Assembly: GCA_949751835.1 (NCBI GenBank)
Contig: CATKHK010000025.1
Location: forward strand, 372,001-436,000
From: Blepharisma japonicum
Lineage: Eukaryota; Ciliophora; Heterotrichea; Heterotrichida; Blepharismidae
Reading direction: 5' to 3'
DNA length: 64,000 bases
The translations under genes and the position numbers were made by a program. Below the pieces are notes generated by a model. The model did no database searches. It had not been told where the DNA came from and saw nothing but the letters and a program-made list of their open reading frames with translations. Positions 33,328 through 46,400 of this stretch are shown piece after piece. The first letter of the stretch is position 1. The number at the start of each line of letters is the position of its first letter.

Positions 33328-36240
33328 ATGGACGAAGACTTATATGATGAATTTGGAAACCCGATCAATGCAGAGTCTGAGTCTGGAGAATCTGAAGAAA
33401 GTCCCCCACAAGACGAAGAAATCGAAAATAATGAAGAAACTCAAGGAATCATTGGAAGCGATAACATCATGATTGAGCCTACAGGTCAAGAAATTGTGCT
33501 GCACGAAGACAAAAGATACTATTTAGATCTTGACCAAGTCTATCCTGAGGCAGAAACTCTTATTATGGAAGAAGACGCTCAACCTATTACCCAGCCTATT
33601 ATACAGCCTGTCATTCAAAAGAATTTCGAGTTTACCTTTAAAGAAATTCCTTTTACCACTAGCCCTACAGAGTTTCTGGTATCTTTATCTCACTGTCCTG
33701 ATTCAATCCGAAATATCGCATTTATTGGGCATCTTCATCATGGAAAAACGACTTTTATTGATTTATTAGTTGAAGACACTCATCCACAGATTGTAAGTGA
33801 TCCTAATGACCCATTAAAATATATGGATACAAGAAATGATGAAAGGAAAAGAGAAATATCAATAAAAGCCAAGCCTTTGACCGTTGTTTTAGAGAGTAGT
33901 AGAGATAAAAGCTATTTATTCAATATTATGGACACACCAGGACATCCTAATTTTAGTGATGAAGTGACTGCTGGATTAAGATTGGCTGATGGGGTCATAT
34001 TAATCGTCGATGTGATTGAAGGTGTGATGATAAACACAAAACAACTTTTAATTCATGCTTTAGAAAATGAACTAAAAGTAATAGTGGTCATCAATAAGTT
34101 TGATAGATTACCATTAGAGCTAAAAATTCCTCCAGGTGACGTATATTTCAAAGTAAAACACACTTTAGATGAAATAAACTCAATAATTTCAGCTCATGCA
34201 CCGTGGCATCCAAAAGTATCTCCTATTAATGGAAATGTAATTTTTGCGAGTGGACTGTATGGGATGGCTTTTACACTAAGCTCTATGGCAAAAGTTTATA
34301 CAAACATTTATGGGCCGAATTTCGATTATGAAGAATTTGCTAAAAGATTGTGGGGTGATCTTTATTATAATAAAGAGACTAGAAGTTTTACAAGGAAGCC
34401 ACCTTTAGGAAAGTCAAATTCAGACAGAAGCTTTATTGAATTCATTGTAGAACCAATTTATAAGTTACTGGGATACACTGTTAGTGAAGAAAAAGAACAA
34501 TTAGAAAAATTTTTAAGCTCAGTTGGACTTTTTTTAAAGAAAAAGCATTATACCTATGACTCTAAAACTTTATTAAAAATTGTCCTACGAACTTTCTTCA
34601 AAAAACCAAGCTGTCTCGTAGATCTTGCGGTAAAAAATTTTCCTCCACCTTCTAAATCTAAGAAATTCGAACAGAATTATAAAGGACCTTTGGCAGGAGA
34701 GATTGTTGAAGAGATAATTAAAGGAAAAGAGAGCGGACCTTTAGTTGTGGATATTGTCAAGCAGTATCATGATTCTGATTGCAATTTTTTTTATACATTT
34801 GGCAGAGTCCTTAGTGGGACATTAAGGGCTGGGGAATTAGTAAATATTTTAGGCCAAAAATATTCTATTCAAAACCCTGAAGACAGATTCCAAGCAACAA
34901 TTGATAAAATTTATTATTTTAATTCTAGGTATAAGCTGCCAATTCAAGAAATTCCAGCAGGCTGCTGGGCTTTAATAGAAAGCTCACAAATCGATATCCC
35001 CAAAACCTGCACGATAACCAGCCCTGATCTTTCAGAAAATATAGAAATTCTTAAACCCTACAGATTCAACACATCAAGTATAGTTAAAATTGCAATGGAG
35101 CCGTATAACCCTTCAGATTTGCCTAAAATGCTTCAAGGTCTCAATTTTTGTTCTAAAAGCTACCCATTGCTTGATTTTAAAGTGCAAGAAACAGGAGAGC
35201 ATGTCATAGCTGGCACTGGAGAGCTTTATCTTGATTCAGTGCTACACGATGTGCGTGAACTGTATTCTGATATAGAAATAAAACTCTCAGATCCTTATGT
35301 CTCATTTAATGAAACTGTCATAGACACTTCATCTTTTAAATGCTTCGCTGAAACTCCTAATGGCAAAAATCGTTTTTCTATGATTGCTGAACCATTAGAA
35401 GCTGCAATAGGTTCTTCAATAGAAAAGCACAAAATCCATATAAATTGATCTCCAGAGAAACTTTCAAGCCATTTTGAAGAAAATTTTAACTGGGATGTTT
35501 TAGCTTCTTCGTCAATATGGGCATTTGGCCCAGATTCATATGGTTCTAATATTCTTATAAATGATATTTTACCGTATGAAAGAGATGATAATTTATTAGC
35601 AAGCATCAAAAATCCAGTCGTTCAAGGATTTCAATGGGCTTGTAGAGAAGGGCCGCTGTGTGAAGAGCCAATACGCTTGACAAAATTTAAGATTTTAGAA
35701 GCTGCAATGGCAACTGAACCAATTTATAGAGCAAGTGGCCAGATAATACCTACAGTTAGAAGGGTCTGCTATTCATCATTTTTATTGTCAAGTCCTAGAT
35801 TAATGGAACCTTACTATTTAGTAGAAATTCAATGCACTCAAGACTGCATCCCAGCTGTTCATTTAGTTATGACAAAGAGAAGAGGGCATATTGATATGGA
35901 AGAACCTAAGCCAGGCTCCCCACATTATACACTTCTCGGGACCTTGCCTGTTATAGATTCCTTTGGGTTTGAAACTGATTTAAGAACCTATACAAGCGGT
36001 ATGGCATTTTGTGTATCAATTTTCGACCACTGGGAAGTAGTTATTTCTGACCCATTAGATCGAAATATAAAGATCAAACCATTAGAGCCTTGCCCAGTTC
36101 CCCATTTAGCAAGAGAATTTATGTTAAAAACTAGAAGAAGAAAAGGCTTAACCGACGACATTACCATTACAAAATTTTTTGATCATCCATTATTAAGAGA
36201 TATGGCCAAAGAAGACCAAGATCTTGCACCATATTTTTAA
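33328..36240 (+). CDS. EFTUD2: U5 snRNP GTPase Snu114 (EFTUD2, U5-116K)
   Basis: 970 residues, single exon, with an internal Trp TGA at 35446-35448. An acidic N-terminal extension of about 110 residues ([11 protein letters not shown]...) precedes an EF-2-like GTPase: G1 GHLHHGKT at 134-141, G3 DTPGH at 202-206, G4 NKFD at 256-259. Domains II-V of EF-2 type follow, including '[11 protein letters not shown]', a strongly conserved Snu114/EF-2 segment. The acidic N-terminus and length (human EFTUD2 is 972) separate it from EF-2 itself, which lacks the extension. In the spliceosome it controls Brr2-driven unwinding of U4/U6. It is relevant here because this genome must splice 15-nt introns. Confidence 0.95.
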
Positions 36241-36336
36241 TTAATTTAGTTTCGGATCAGTAAATAGCCATTTTATTTAAAACTACTATAAGCCATTGAT
36301 AATTGAAGTAACAGTTAACGTCTTTAATAATCAAAT

Positions 36337-36969
36337 ATGGTGAAGCTAGCAATTCTGATGGTCTTATCTCTCACAGCCTTAGCAGTGAACCCAAGTCTCT
36401 TTAAAGCACAGTTCTTACAAACCCAAGGAGACCAAGCAGCATGCCAACAGCCTGAAGAGCAAGCTTGCCAACAGCCAGTCCAAGTTTGCAAAGGAGAAAA
36501 AGGAGATAAAGGGGAACAAGGACCACAAGGACCAGCAGGCCCAGCAGGACCAGCAGGACCACAAGGCTGCCCTGGCCCTAAAGGAGAACAAGGCGAAAAA
36601 GGAGAAAAAGGAGAAAGAGGCGCACAAGGACTCCAAGGTCTACAAGGAGAAAAAGGAGAGGCAGGATGCCAAGGGCTACAAGGACCACAAGGGGAAAAAG
36701 GAGAAAAAGGTGAGAGAGGATCCAGAGGAGTTTCTGTGAAATGCATTGAAGTTGATGAGTGGGATGAATGCGATCAAAAAGTAGTACAAACATCAGTTAA
36801 AAGCTGCGACGGGTCTGTTTCATCAAGCTCTGTGGCTAGTAGTTCAAGTGTAGGCCAAGCTAGTGTTGTGGGACAAGCCAATGTGATTGCTCAAAGTAGC
36901 TCAAGTGGCCAAAACAACGCAATAGCCCAAAACAATGCAATTGTTCAAAACAACGCTGTAGCACAATAA
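36337..36969 (+). CDS. secreted collagen-like protein 1
   Basis: 210 residues. A signal peptide is apparent ([18 protein letters not shown]). After a Cys/Gln-rich stretch come 27 uninterrupted Gly-X-Y triplets at residues 53-133, rich in GEK, GPA and GPQ, with Lys/Glu pairs that stabilise bacterial-type triple helices where hydroxyproline is absent. Cys residues flank the helix, possibly for interchain disulfides. The C-terminal 70 residues are Ser-rich, then turn into repeats of the form Q-(N/A)-N-x-(I/V)-x-Q. The gene is a tandem paralogue of the next one, with a near-identical 5' end. It is probably an extracellular or extrusome component; location beyond secretion is inference. Confidence 0.88.
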   Translation: MVKLAILMVLSLTALAVNPSLFKAQFLQTQGDQAACQQPEEQACQQPVQVCKGEKGDKGEQGPQGPAGPAGPAGPQGCPGPKGEQGEKGEKGERGAQGLQGLQGEKGEAGCQGLQGPQGEKGEKGERGSRGVSVKCIEVDEWDECDQKVVQTSVKSCDGSVSSSSVASSSSVGQASVVGQANVIAQSSSSGQNNAIAQNNAIVQNNAVAQ

Positions 36970-37330
36970 TGCATTAAGCAATTTTTTTATCACTTTGTCT
37001 TTGTATTAGTAATTTCCTTTTTAAATTCAAAATTTTGAATTTATGTTCAAAACAAAATTCTGATCTTTATTCTTTAATTAGAAAAATCCAAACTTTTACA
37101 AAATGAATAAATATTATTCGAATTTGAAATTCTTTTGAAAAGCATTTCTTTTAAATTTGTAGAATTTTGTTTTTGTTTATAATATTCATCTACAGAGAAT
37201 ATACAGATTTCATCTTTATCCTACATATATATAAATATTTTAATTATTTGAAATTTAAAATAGTCTCCATCTTTCTATTAATAATATACATTGAGATAAT
37301 TTGAATGGCTTAATTTCTGAATAATTAAAT
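36970..37330. other. spacer between the collagen-like paralogues
   Basis: 361 bp of AT-rich DNA with no open frame. The last bases before each collagen-like ATG are similar (TCAAAT versus TTAAAT), consistent with duplicated promoters. Nothing else was recognised. Confidence 0.55.
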
Positions 37331-38041
37331 ATGGTGAAGCTTGCTATTCTGATGGCCATGACTTTGTGCGCTTTTGCGGTGACTCCAAAAGTCTTTAGAA
37401 GCCAATTCATAGAAACAGAGGGCTATGATTCTGGAAGCCAACAATATGAAGAGCAGCAGACTCAAGCTTGCAAAGGCGAAAAAGGAGATAAAGGAGATCA
37501 AGGCCCACAAGGCCCTCCAGGTCCTTGTGGCCCACGAGGACCTCAAGGATGTTCTGGCCCAAAGGGTGATCAAGGAGAAAAAGGTGAAAAAGGATGCCAA
37601 GGGGATGCAGGTCTTCCTGGTATAAAAGGAGAAAAAGGAGACCAAGGTGCACAAGGATTAGCTGGATGCCAAGGTGAAAAAGGAGACAGAGGTGATAGAG
37701 GCCCTAGAGGTGCCTGCATTAAGTGCACTGAAATTGATGATTATGATGAAAGCCAAGTCTCTGCATGCACAGATTCTACAAAGCAAGGAAGTTCGCAATG
37801 AACTTCCTCATCTGCTGCCAGCTCTCAATCTGCTACTTCATCAGAAGCAAAATCTCAACAATCAGAGCAAGTGGTTCAAATAAACAAAATTAACCAATCC
37901 AATGAAATTGTTAAAGGTGATAAAAGTGGAACAAGCTCAGCAGGCTCTGTTACTTCATCAACTATTTCACAAGATGGAAAAGTAACGCAAGTTAATCAGA
38001 TTGATCAGGCAAATATAATTTCTCAAGCTGCTAAAAAATAG
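37331..38041 (+). CDS. secreted collagen-like protein 2
   Basis: 236 residues; one TGA read as Trp near residue 157, stop TAG at 38039-38041. The signal peptide [16 protein letters not shown] is nearly the same as in the upstream paralogue. It again has exactly 27 uninterrupted Gly-X-Y triplets (residues 49-129), with Cys inside the helix as well as flanking it. The tail of about 105 residues is Ser/Gln-rich and ends in alternating 'QINKINQSNEI' and 'QVNQIDQANIISQ' motifs, which recall curlin-type amyloid repeats. Reading TGA as stop would remove this tail. The pair evidently arose by tandem duplication and then diverged. Confidence 0.87.
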
Positions 38042-38380
38042 AATAAACAGTTTTTACATACAAAAATTATCTTTTAAATTTTCATTTTTTCATAATTGGA
38101 TTGTAAATATAATGCATTAAATTTAATAAAACAAACCATTATGTCTTAATAATTTTGCACAAAAATACAAATTAATAGCTTTTTAAGAAATGTTTTATGA
38201 TTAATTAATAAATAAAGTTTATAAAATTATCATTAATAACATATTTACAAATTAAACTTTGCAAATCTAATTGTTTATATAGATTTCTAACTTAAAGTAA
38301 AAAGCTCTGACTAATTTTAGTTAATTATTTAAATATAGAATATCTATTAATAATTCCATATTTAAAAATCTTATAAATTA
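38042..38380. other. intergenic region between convergent genes
   Basis: 339 bp of AT-rich DNA between the stop of collagen-like gene 2 and the stop of the DNAAF4-like gene. Because both genes end here, this should be 3' flanking sequence only. No structure was recognised. Confidence 0.55.
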
Positions 38381-40165
38381 CTAATTCTGACTCTTTCTAA
38401 TTAATTCTAAATCTTGTTTGATTGCTTGGTTATCAGGATCTAACTTCAATGCTTGATTCAAATCTGCAGTAGCTGAGTAAAGCTGCCCCATTTCAGCATA
38501 AGCTTTAGCTCTCCTCCAGTGCAACCTTAATTGCAGAGAAGGTTTTGGCTCCAATTTAAATGCTTTATCCACCGTAATTATTACATCCTGGGGCTTTTTT
38601 AATAGTAAGTAGCAAGCAGAAATGTTTGTATAAATTGAAGCTTTCTCTTCTTTATTTTTTTTACAAAGACCTAAAGCTTCTTTATATACTTTTAAAGCTT
38701 CTTCAGCGTTGCCAATTCTAAATGCATCACTTGCAGACTGCTTAAGTTTTTCATACAAAATTCTATTATTTTCTGATGTATATTTTGAGGCAAGAATTTT
38801 TGCATGCTGATTTTGTGGTTCTATTTGTAATACTTGGTTAGCTAAAGCTAAAGATTCATCTTTATTTTCAATAGCTTCAGCTTTTCTCAGCAAAACCTTG
38901 CATTTAAGTCTTAAATTATGAGTAATCAGTTCCAGAGCTTTATCACACATTTTCACACAATTTTCTTTATCTTCTTGCTTTAAAAATATTTGTGCTAAAT
39001 TTGCAATTGATAATTCATTCTCTGGATCAATTTCTAAACTTTTTGTATATTCTATTTTGGCTTCATCGATTTTGTCCTCTTTATATAGCAAATCGCCTTT
39101 ATTTTTTATTAAATTAGATTCTCGTCTTTTTTCAAGCATTTCAATATCTTTTTGAATACTTTCGTCATCAGGAATAAAAGATTTAGCAGAATTATATTCA
39201 TCTATTGCTTCAGAAATCATTCCTTTTCATGCCAAAATGGCGCCTATTCTGATCTTGCAAATTCCTTTTAATAAATCTTCGGTGCATAAGCTAATGCTTT
39301 TATATAGGTCATCCAATGCTTTTTGGAATTCATAAGTCTTCATGTAGCAAACAGCTCTATTCATTAAGCAGGCGAGATTATTCTGATCAGCCTTAATAGC
39401 ATTTGAATATGCACTTATTGCAGACTCAAAATCACCTTTCGAAAATAGATCATTTCCTTTATCTTTTAGCCATAATGGATGAGATTCGTGAACTGGGCCT
39501 TCTAAAGGTTTAATATTGTGAGGCAAGGGTGGCTCATTTTCATTGCTTTCTCTTGCGGGGACATTTGGGTTTTTTCTTGGTGTGAACTCAATTTTCTGTT
39601 TAAATGTTCCTCTTACTTCAGGTAAATCTGTTCTTTCTTTAAATATTTCATTATTTAAGCTTGGAATTGTGGAAGGACTAAAAATATCTTGTTCAGCTTT
39701 AATCTTTTCTTCTTCTTTTTTCTGCTCAATAACTCTTCTACGATCATCGTCCAGTCTCATTTGTTCTGTGACTGAAAAACGGTCCATTTCAATTTTGTGC
39801 TTTTCCAAGGCTTCTTGGGTTTCTTTAGAATTTTGTTCAAATTCAGACAAAGAAAGTGCTCTACGTTGCTTTGCGAGATCTTTGTCAGAGCATGTGAGTG
39901 ATGCCCAGGATTTTCCGATGATAAATTTGGCAAGAATCAGCTCTAAGCAAGCTTCTTTGGCAATTGCACGATTTAGAGGGCTTTTATAATCGATATCTTC
40001 AGCAAGATCCCACTCCATGAAAATTTTTGGAGATTTAAGATGAAACTTGACGTAGTTTCGAGATAGAAACAGATCAAAGTAGCCTTTTTTACTAAGGATC
40101 GGATTTCGACAGGGGACTGTAATTTTTATGATTTCAAATTCCTGCTCCCAAGTATATTTACTCAT
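38381..40165 (-). CDS. DNAAF4: dynein axonemal assembly factor 4-like (DYX1C1), CS plus TPR domains
   Basis: 594 residues from the preferred ATG at 40165 (MSKYTWEQ...); an in-frame ATG 11 codons earlier is less likely because the CS domain starts directly at MSKYTW. Residues 1-90 form the CS domain, followed by a charged linker. Next comes 'IEFTPRKNPNVPARES', which matches the conserved INFTPR...RES of DNAAF4, and 'PLWLKDKGNDLF', which matches its first TPR (PEWLKDKGNKLF). TPRs then continue for about 350 residues, more than the three of the 420-residue human protein. One TGA at 39221-39226 is read as Trp. DNAAF4 is a cytoplasmic co-chaperone with HSP90/HSP70 needed to pre-assemble axonemal dynein arms. 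Its 5' end is the left edge of the segmental duplication. Confidence 0.88.
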
Positions 40166-40445
40166 TTTTTGAATTATTAAAATAAAGTAATATAGCAATT
40201 CGCTATTTAATTTAAATACGATTAATTAGAATTATGTATGCAATATAAAGAGAAAATATAAGCCAATTAAAAAATTTCGATATACCTGTAATAGGATAAA
40301 AGATAATTAATAATCTCATTAGAAAGTTTAAGAATTACTCATTAACTAAACATTCAGTAATTATATATTTAAATCTCGAAAAATATATGCTATATATTAT
40401 AACAACTATAAAAAATTTGATAATCTCTTGAAATTATCTTAAGAT

Positions 40446-43400
40446 TTAACGATAAACGCTATAAAAGCCTCTATTAAAGCTCGCCATTTCATACTGCCTT
40501 TGATAAAGCTTTACAGCATCTTCGCCTGAAGCCAATCTCAAAATCTCTTTGCAAATTGCATTACTTAGATTTTCCGCTCCCGAATAAGAGTTTATATCTA
40601 GAAAGGCATTAGTTCCTCGCGTCGTTTCACCAATCTCTTCAAAAGCATTTCTTGAGTTTTGGCTTGTATAAAATCCATGAATTGGGATGCAATTTCTTGC
40701 AGCTTTTGCAAGCTCTTCATGATAATTTTCCATTGAATTAGATTGGAATTGTTTATGCTTCTCTTTCTTGCTAAATTGATGATTAAACGGATTTGAAGAT
40801 GGACTATTTTCAAAGTCTCCAATTAGAATTACTTGAGAAATATTTTCATGCTTATATCTATCATTGATATATTTCAATGCTTTATTAATTGCTTCATTCC
40901 CTTTTCCCCCTTGAGTGCGAGCTTCTTTGATAAAGGATTCTAATACTTCTGGCTTATTTGATCAAGGAGATGCTTGAAAAATTAAATCAGGAGGGCATGA
41001 AGTCGTTCTATAAATGCAATATTTAATTTGAAAACACCCTGAACTAACTCCTTTTTTGACTAAAATTTCTCGAGTGCGTTTAAAAATAATCCCAATTGTA
41101 TTTTTGGCATTTTGGAGCAGATGAGACATGGACTCCGTAGCCTGAAGCAAAATAATGATATTATAGCTATTTTCCGTAAAGTTTGAAATATTTTGTTCAA
41201 GTATAAAACTTTTGAATCCATCAAGATTTCCTTGAGTGATATTATTTAAAAATTCCATAGACCTATCATGGGTCTCTTTTACATATTTCACATGCTTATT
41301 TTCATTGCTATTTTTGGTTTCATAAAATTCGTTTCTTTTTTGACGTAAAAGCTCATAGATTGTTGCATTGTCGCGAGCACTTGAAATATCTATATCACTG
41401 ATTTGAAATTTTTGTAACTCTTCAGCAAGCAATACCATGCTGAAAGATCCTTGCTGTCCTTGTCTTGCTGACCTACCCATTATTTGAGTTTCTTCTGATG
41501 CCTCTTCAGATAAGAAAGATTGAATTACATGGACTCCACCATTACTTTCAACAGTATGATTTTGACATTTAAAATCAATTCCGCGTCCAAAGACTCTCGT
41601 AAACAAACTGACATATCCAGATATTGTTGCCTGATTAATCAATCTATAGCGATCTCCTGACCTTAAATCTTCTGTTACTATTTGGATATGAAATCGCTTT
41701 CAGCTTGGATTAGAGTTATTGTAAAAATCCATTAATTTTTCTGAAGTTTCAAAAAATATTAGAATTGCTCTCTCTCCTTGTTTTTTTCCTATAATTTGAC
41801 TATTAATTTCTTCAATTATCCTTTGAAAATAATTTTCTTTATCATTTTCAATATGAATATCAGCATTTTCTCTGAAAGATCTATTATTTTCTCCAAACAC
41901 AGAAGGCATATAGCTATAATTTCTTATATTATAATCATTTTCAATAATATTTTTTTCGTGGTGGCCAAGAGTTTTTAGAGTTCCTGTTACTCCCATAATG
42001 TGAGTAAAATAATTTGGCATCTCAGCATAGGAAAATTCTCCACAATTGATATCAATTCCAATGTTCCTTGCAAGGCTTTGTTTGCTTATGCGATTATTTT
42101 CATGCTCTTTATAATAAGTCCACATAGTATAATATCCGAATCTCCAACCGAATGACACTCCGTCATACATTTTGTACCCTATTTGATCATCTTGCAAAAT
42201 ATATTCATGAGAATCCAAATATTTTAGATAAAATATCATATCTTTTGTCGCTTCGATAATCAATTCTTGATAATTAGAAAAAAAAGACCGGCATTTTATA
42301 AATTCTTGAGATTTAAATATATCTATTAAATTGAGATTTCCTTTTCTTCTGCTTCAAATGAGATTAATCAGATTGGTTACAAGATCATTCTTAAGAGTAG
42401 TACAAGGCCTATACATTTTTCCATAAAATGTTTTGCTAAAAAATACATCTACTTCATCAATCAATAATATTCTTGGCCTTTCGCATTCTGAGTAAGTTCG
42501 AAAACCTGCATTTTCAGATTTTGGGTATATTTCATTTTTAACAAATTTTCTTATATCTATTTTTCTATTGATCTCATTTTCACATAGTTCATTAAAAGTT
42601 CCATAGCTGATTCAGTAAGAAATATTTAATCAGTTAAATAATTGACTAAATTCGTTATGATCTCTTTTGCTTAAGTGCTCGCTATAGCACGCGCAACTTA
42701 CACTGAACCCCAATATAGCCAGCATTGCAGATGTTAGGCCTAAAGTTACAGATTTTCCTTCTCCTGTCAAAATTTGTATGAGGTTATTACCAAATGTTGT
42801 TTGGCTACTATAACCAATCCCAACAATTCTAAATATTGATAAAATTTGAACAGGATGAGGTGACAATATGATTTTATTATTATTCTCGTTTAAATCAGGG
42901 TTAGCTTTTTTTATATTTAATAAAGTCCACAATGAAGCTAAATAAGCAAGAAGCTTTGGAATAATTTTTTTATCTGTTGTGTTTAAGTTTTTCTTAGAAC
43001 ACATAAAATCAGAATCAAAATCAATAGTAGAGAACTTACTACATATCAGTGCTGATAGTGCATCTATTGCTTCACCTATACTTGAGTCCGATGTTAACCC
43101 TATATATTTACTGCTAATCTTTTTATAAAATTTGTTATACTTTATAAAGTGCTCGGCTAATGCAGTTTTATCTATATTCGATCCATCTATTCTTTCCATA
43201 ACATAGTCTATATTGGATATCTCAGTTCTTTCTGCCCATAATCTATGTTTTTCAGTTTCAAAAAACTTATGCTCATTAATGATTATAAGTCCAGTGTTCT
43301 CTTTTTCTAGCTCATCATAGATTGCTCTCACTTTTAAGCTATTATGACCCTTCTTAAATTGAACTAAAAGTTTATCAATTAACTTATCAAGCCATTCTTT

Positions 43401-46400
43401 CATTGGAGGAAAGTTTATTGATATGGTTTTTATGCTGATTAGCGATTTAATAGCATTACTAGTTGAGCTTGAAGGGTTTGAAGCTATAATTTCATGAATT
43501 TTTGCTTTATCTTTAAAAGTATTTTCAATTTTATTCAATCATTCTGTTAAGTCAATTCCTTCAATATTTATTGAACTTTTAAATGAATATAGGAGTCTAT
43601 ACCCAATTCTGAGTTTTGCATAGTCAGTGTCTAGGAAGTCATCTTTATTAATGCACTCAAATGTATTTTGTTTGACTTTATCAATTTCTGCTTTCAACCA
43701 ACTAATACATTCATCATAGATTTGAGAGAAGTTTAAAATATGACTTTCAATTTCTCCAAACTTCTTCATTGCGCGAAAGTTTTCTTTTAATGATTTAAAG
43801 CGATCATCAAGTATTTTTTCGTGGTTTATTTCATCATCTTGAACTGTGAAATTTTTTAAATAACTTGCAATGCCAGAAAATTCATTATTTAGTTCATCTG
43901 AAATTTCTGAATAGTTTTGACAATATGATAATTTCAAATAAAGTTCTATTGGATTGTCATCATAATAATATTCTTCTCCAAATTCTTCATTATCATAACT
44001 TTTACAGTGCAAGAACTTGAATTCTTTTAAAGACTGAAGTAATATATCATATTCTTTGATTTTATCAAGATAATAGTTACTAAATCGGGTATTATTAGGA
44101 GGTTTTGATCTATTATAATTTATATATATATTTACAAAGAAGCCTGATAAAGAAGAATAAGTACTTTGAGTGAGTCTGTCAAGAAAATCTAATCTGCTCC
44201 CATTTTTTTGGTCAATAAGTTTAATATTGAATTCTACTATTCTTTGAAAGTCTTTTCAGTTGGATACAATAATATTTATTTTCTCATCATTTATATTTCA
44301 TAAGCAGCGACATAAGTCTTCAAATTTTTTATTTATTTCTTTTCCTAACTTTTTATCAATGAGATTTTTTCCATCAATTCCTAAAGCCTTTCAAATAATT
44401 TGATAATGCTCATATATTGCTGCTTTCTCCAACGCTAATTCTAGATTATTTTGCTTTAAAGCATTGCATGCTTCGTCAATAATCAAATTCAAAACATCCT
44501 TCAGCTTGCATTTTGAATCATTTATTGACTTTGAACCTCTTTTATTAATCATGTCATCGATAATTATTTGACACAATTTTTCTATATCCTTGTCTTTAGT
44601 AGCAATTTCTAGTAGAATTGCTCTATCTTCTTTATTTATCTTTAAATTTTTCTTCCATTCTTTAATTTTTAGCTTTACATTATTTTCAATCTCCTTTGGG
44701 AGAATTTGATAAATGTTTTCGATTGATTTAATTTTTTGTTTTTTATCGTAATAATTGCTTTTACTCATTTCTTCTTCAATACTTTCTATTTTTTTATTCA
44801 CAATTTGTTTTATTTTTTCAATGCAGTCGGTAAAATTAGGATTTTGTTGCGCTGCTTTTTCAAGCTCTTTAATAATATGTTTTGGACTGATAAAATCTTT
44901 ATAAGATTCAATTGGGATTTTGTCGAAATTTTCTGGAATAGATTGTGGAAGATTTTTAATCCTTGTTTTTAATCCGAAAATCTCAGGTCCTAATGGACTT
45001 GTGATTTCTGAATAGCTTAAAATGGGACATATTTTTTCAAGATTTCCAATAAAAGTCTCTGCATCACAGTAGCTATATTTATTAATTTCATGTTCAATTC
45101 TTTTAATCCATTTCTTTATTTTATCTGCAAAGAAATTATAAAAGTTTACTTCTGACTCGACTAGGCTTAATTTAACCTCTTCATCAACATAGCTAAAAAT
45201 TGTTTCTTTGGCTCTTTTGATATTCTTTTGATTTTCTACAACCTTATTTATATTTTCATCTTCAATTTTTATGCTTGCCCTATCCAAGCAAAATTTACTT
45301 GCTCCCATAAGATTGACTATAATTGATTGTATTTTATTTGAGATTATTCTGAAATTTCTGCGTCTCTTAAGCTTATCCAAATTATTTATTAATATTTCTG
45401 CTTCAGAAAATTTACAATTATCTATGCAAGTAATGATATGTTTTTCAGTTTCACTAATTTGTTTGCAAAATTCATTTTGAATTTCTGAAAAGCGTTTCGA
45501 AAACGTGGTTTTATTAGCTGTGATTTGATCTATTAAAGATAGGGATTCAAATATTAACAAAGATAAATAGTATTGATTTATTTGATTCTCATGTTTATAG
45601 TGTTCAGATGTATTAAATAGCTCTTGCTCAATACGATTTATTTTAGTATTGTATTCTTCAAGTATATCTCTACATTCCAAATAGTCCATAATAGATTGAG
45701 CTTTATTTCTTAGATCAATTCCTTTCTCAAAGGCAGAGTATAATCCCTGAGAAGCTTCTTTGCATTGGGATTCTGTCAATGATTCTTTATGAATGAATCT
45801 TTCTATTATATCGAAATAAGCCTGAAAACTTTGATGGATTTGCTGCCAATTTTTCTGAAGAAATTCAGTAAATTTCATTCATAAATCTTCAGAGTTTATA
45901 AATGATATTTCTTTGCATATTTTTAAATAATTTAATGAATAGTTTGCTTTTGTTCAGTTAATATTTTCCTTAGTATTAGTACTTTTGATTTGCTTTTCTT
46001 CTTCTTTTGCAGGTATCTTAAATTCATCCATATCTTCATGATAATTTTCTTCAAGTGCATTAGTTTCCAAGTTATTTTGATCCTCAGCAGATGATTTTGA
46101 TTCTTCTATTTCATTGAGAAATTCAGCTTTAATTTCATTTAAAACTTGATTAATACGGCCTTCAAATTGAATATAATAGCTTTCTCCTTTTTTTTCTAAT
46201 GAGGGTATAAACTCTTTTAAAGTTTCAAGTGATTTCATTTGATTTACAATATCAAAAGCTATTTTAATTGAGCTGGAGTGTTCAATATTTAAGTCAATAT
46301 CTTTAAATTTTGAATCAATTTTATCCACGAACTTAATAATTTCTTCATTAATTTTGTCTAATTCTGACTCACAAGCACCGGGGCAAATTCTTTCTATTCA

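Noticed and set aside
36324-36746. Pro/Cys/Ser-rich antisense frame over collagen-like gene 1
   Set aside because: It is the mirror of the Gly-X-Y repeat; periodic GGN codons leave the opposite strand open. The same applies at 37325-37654.
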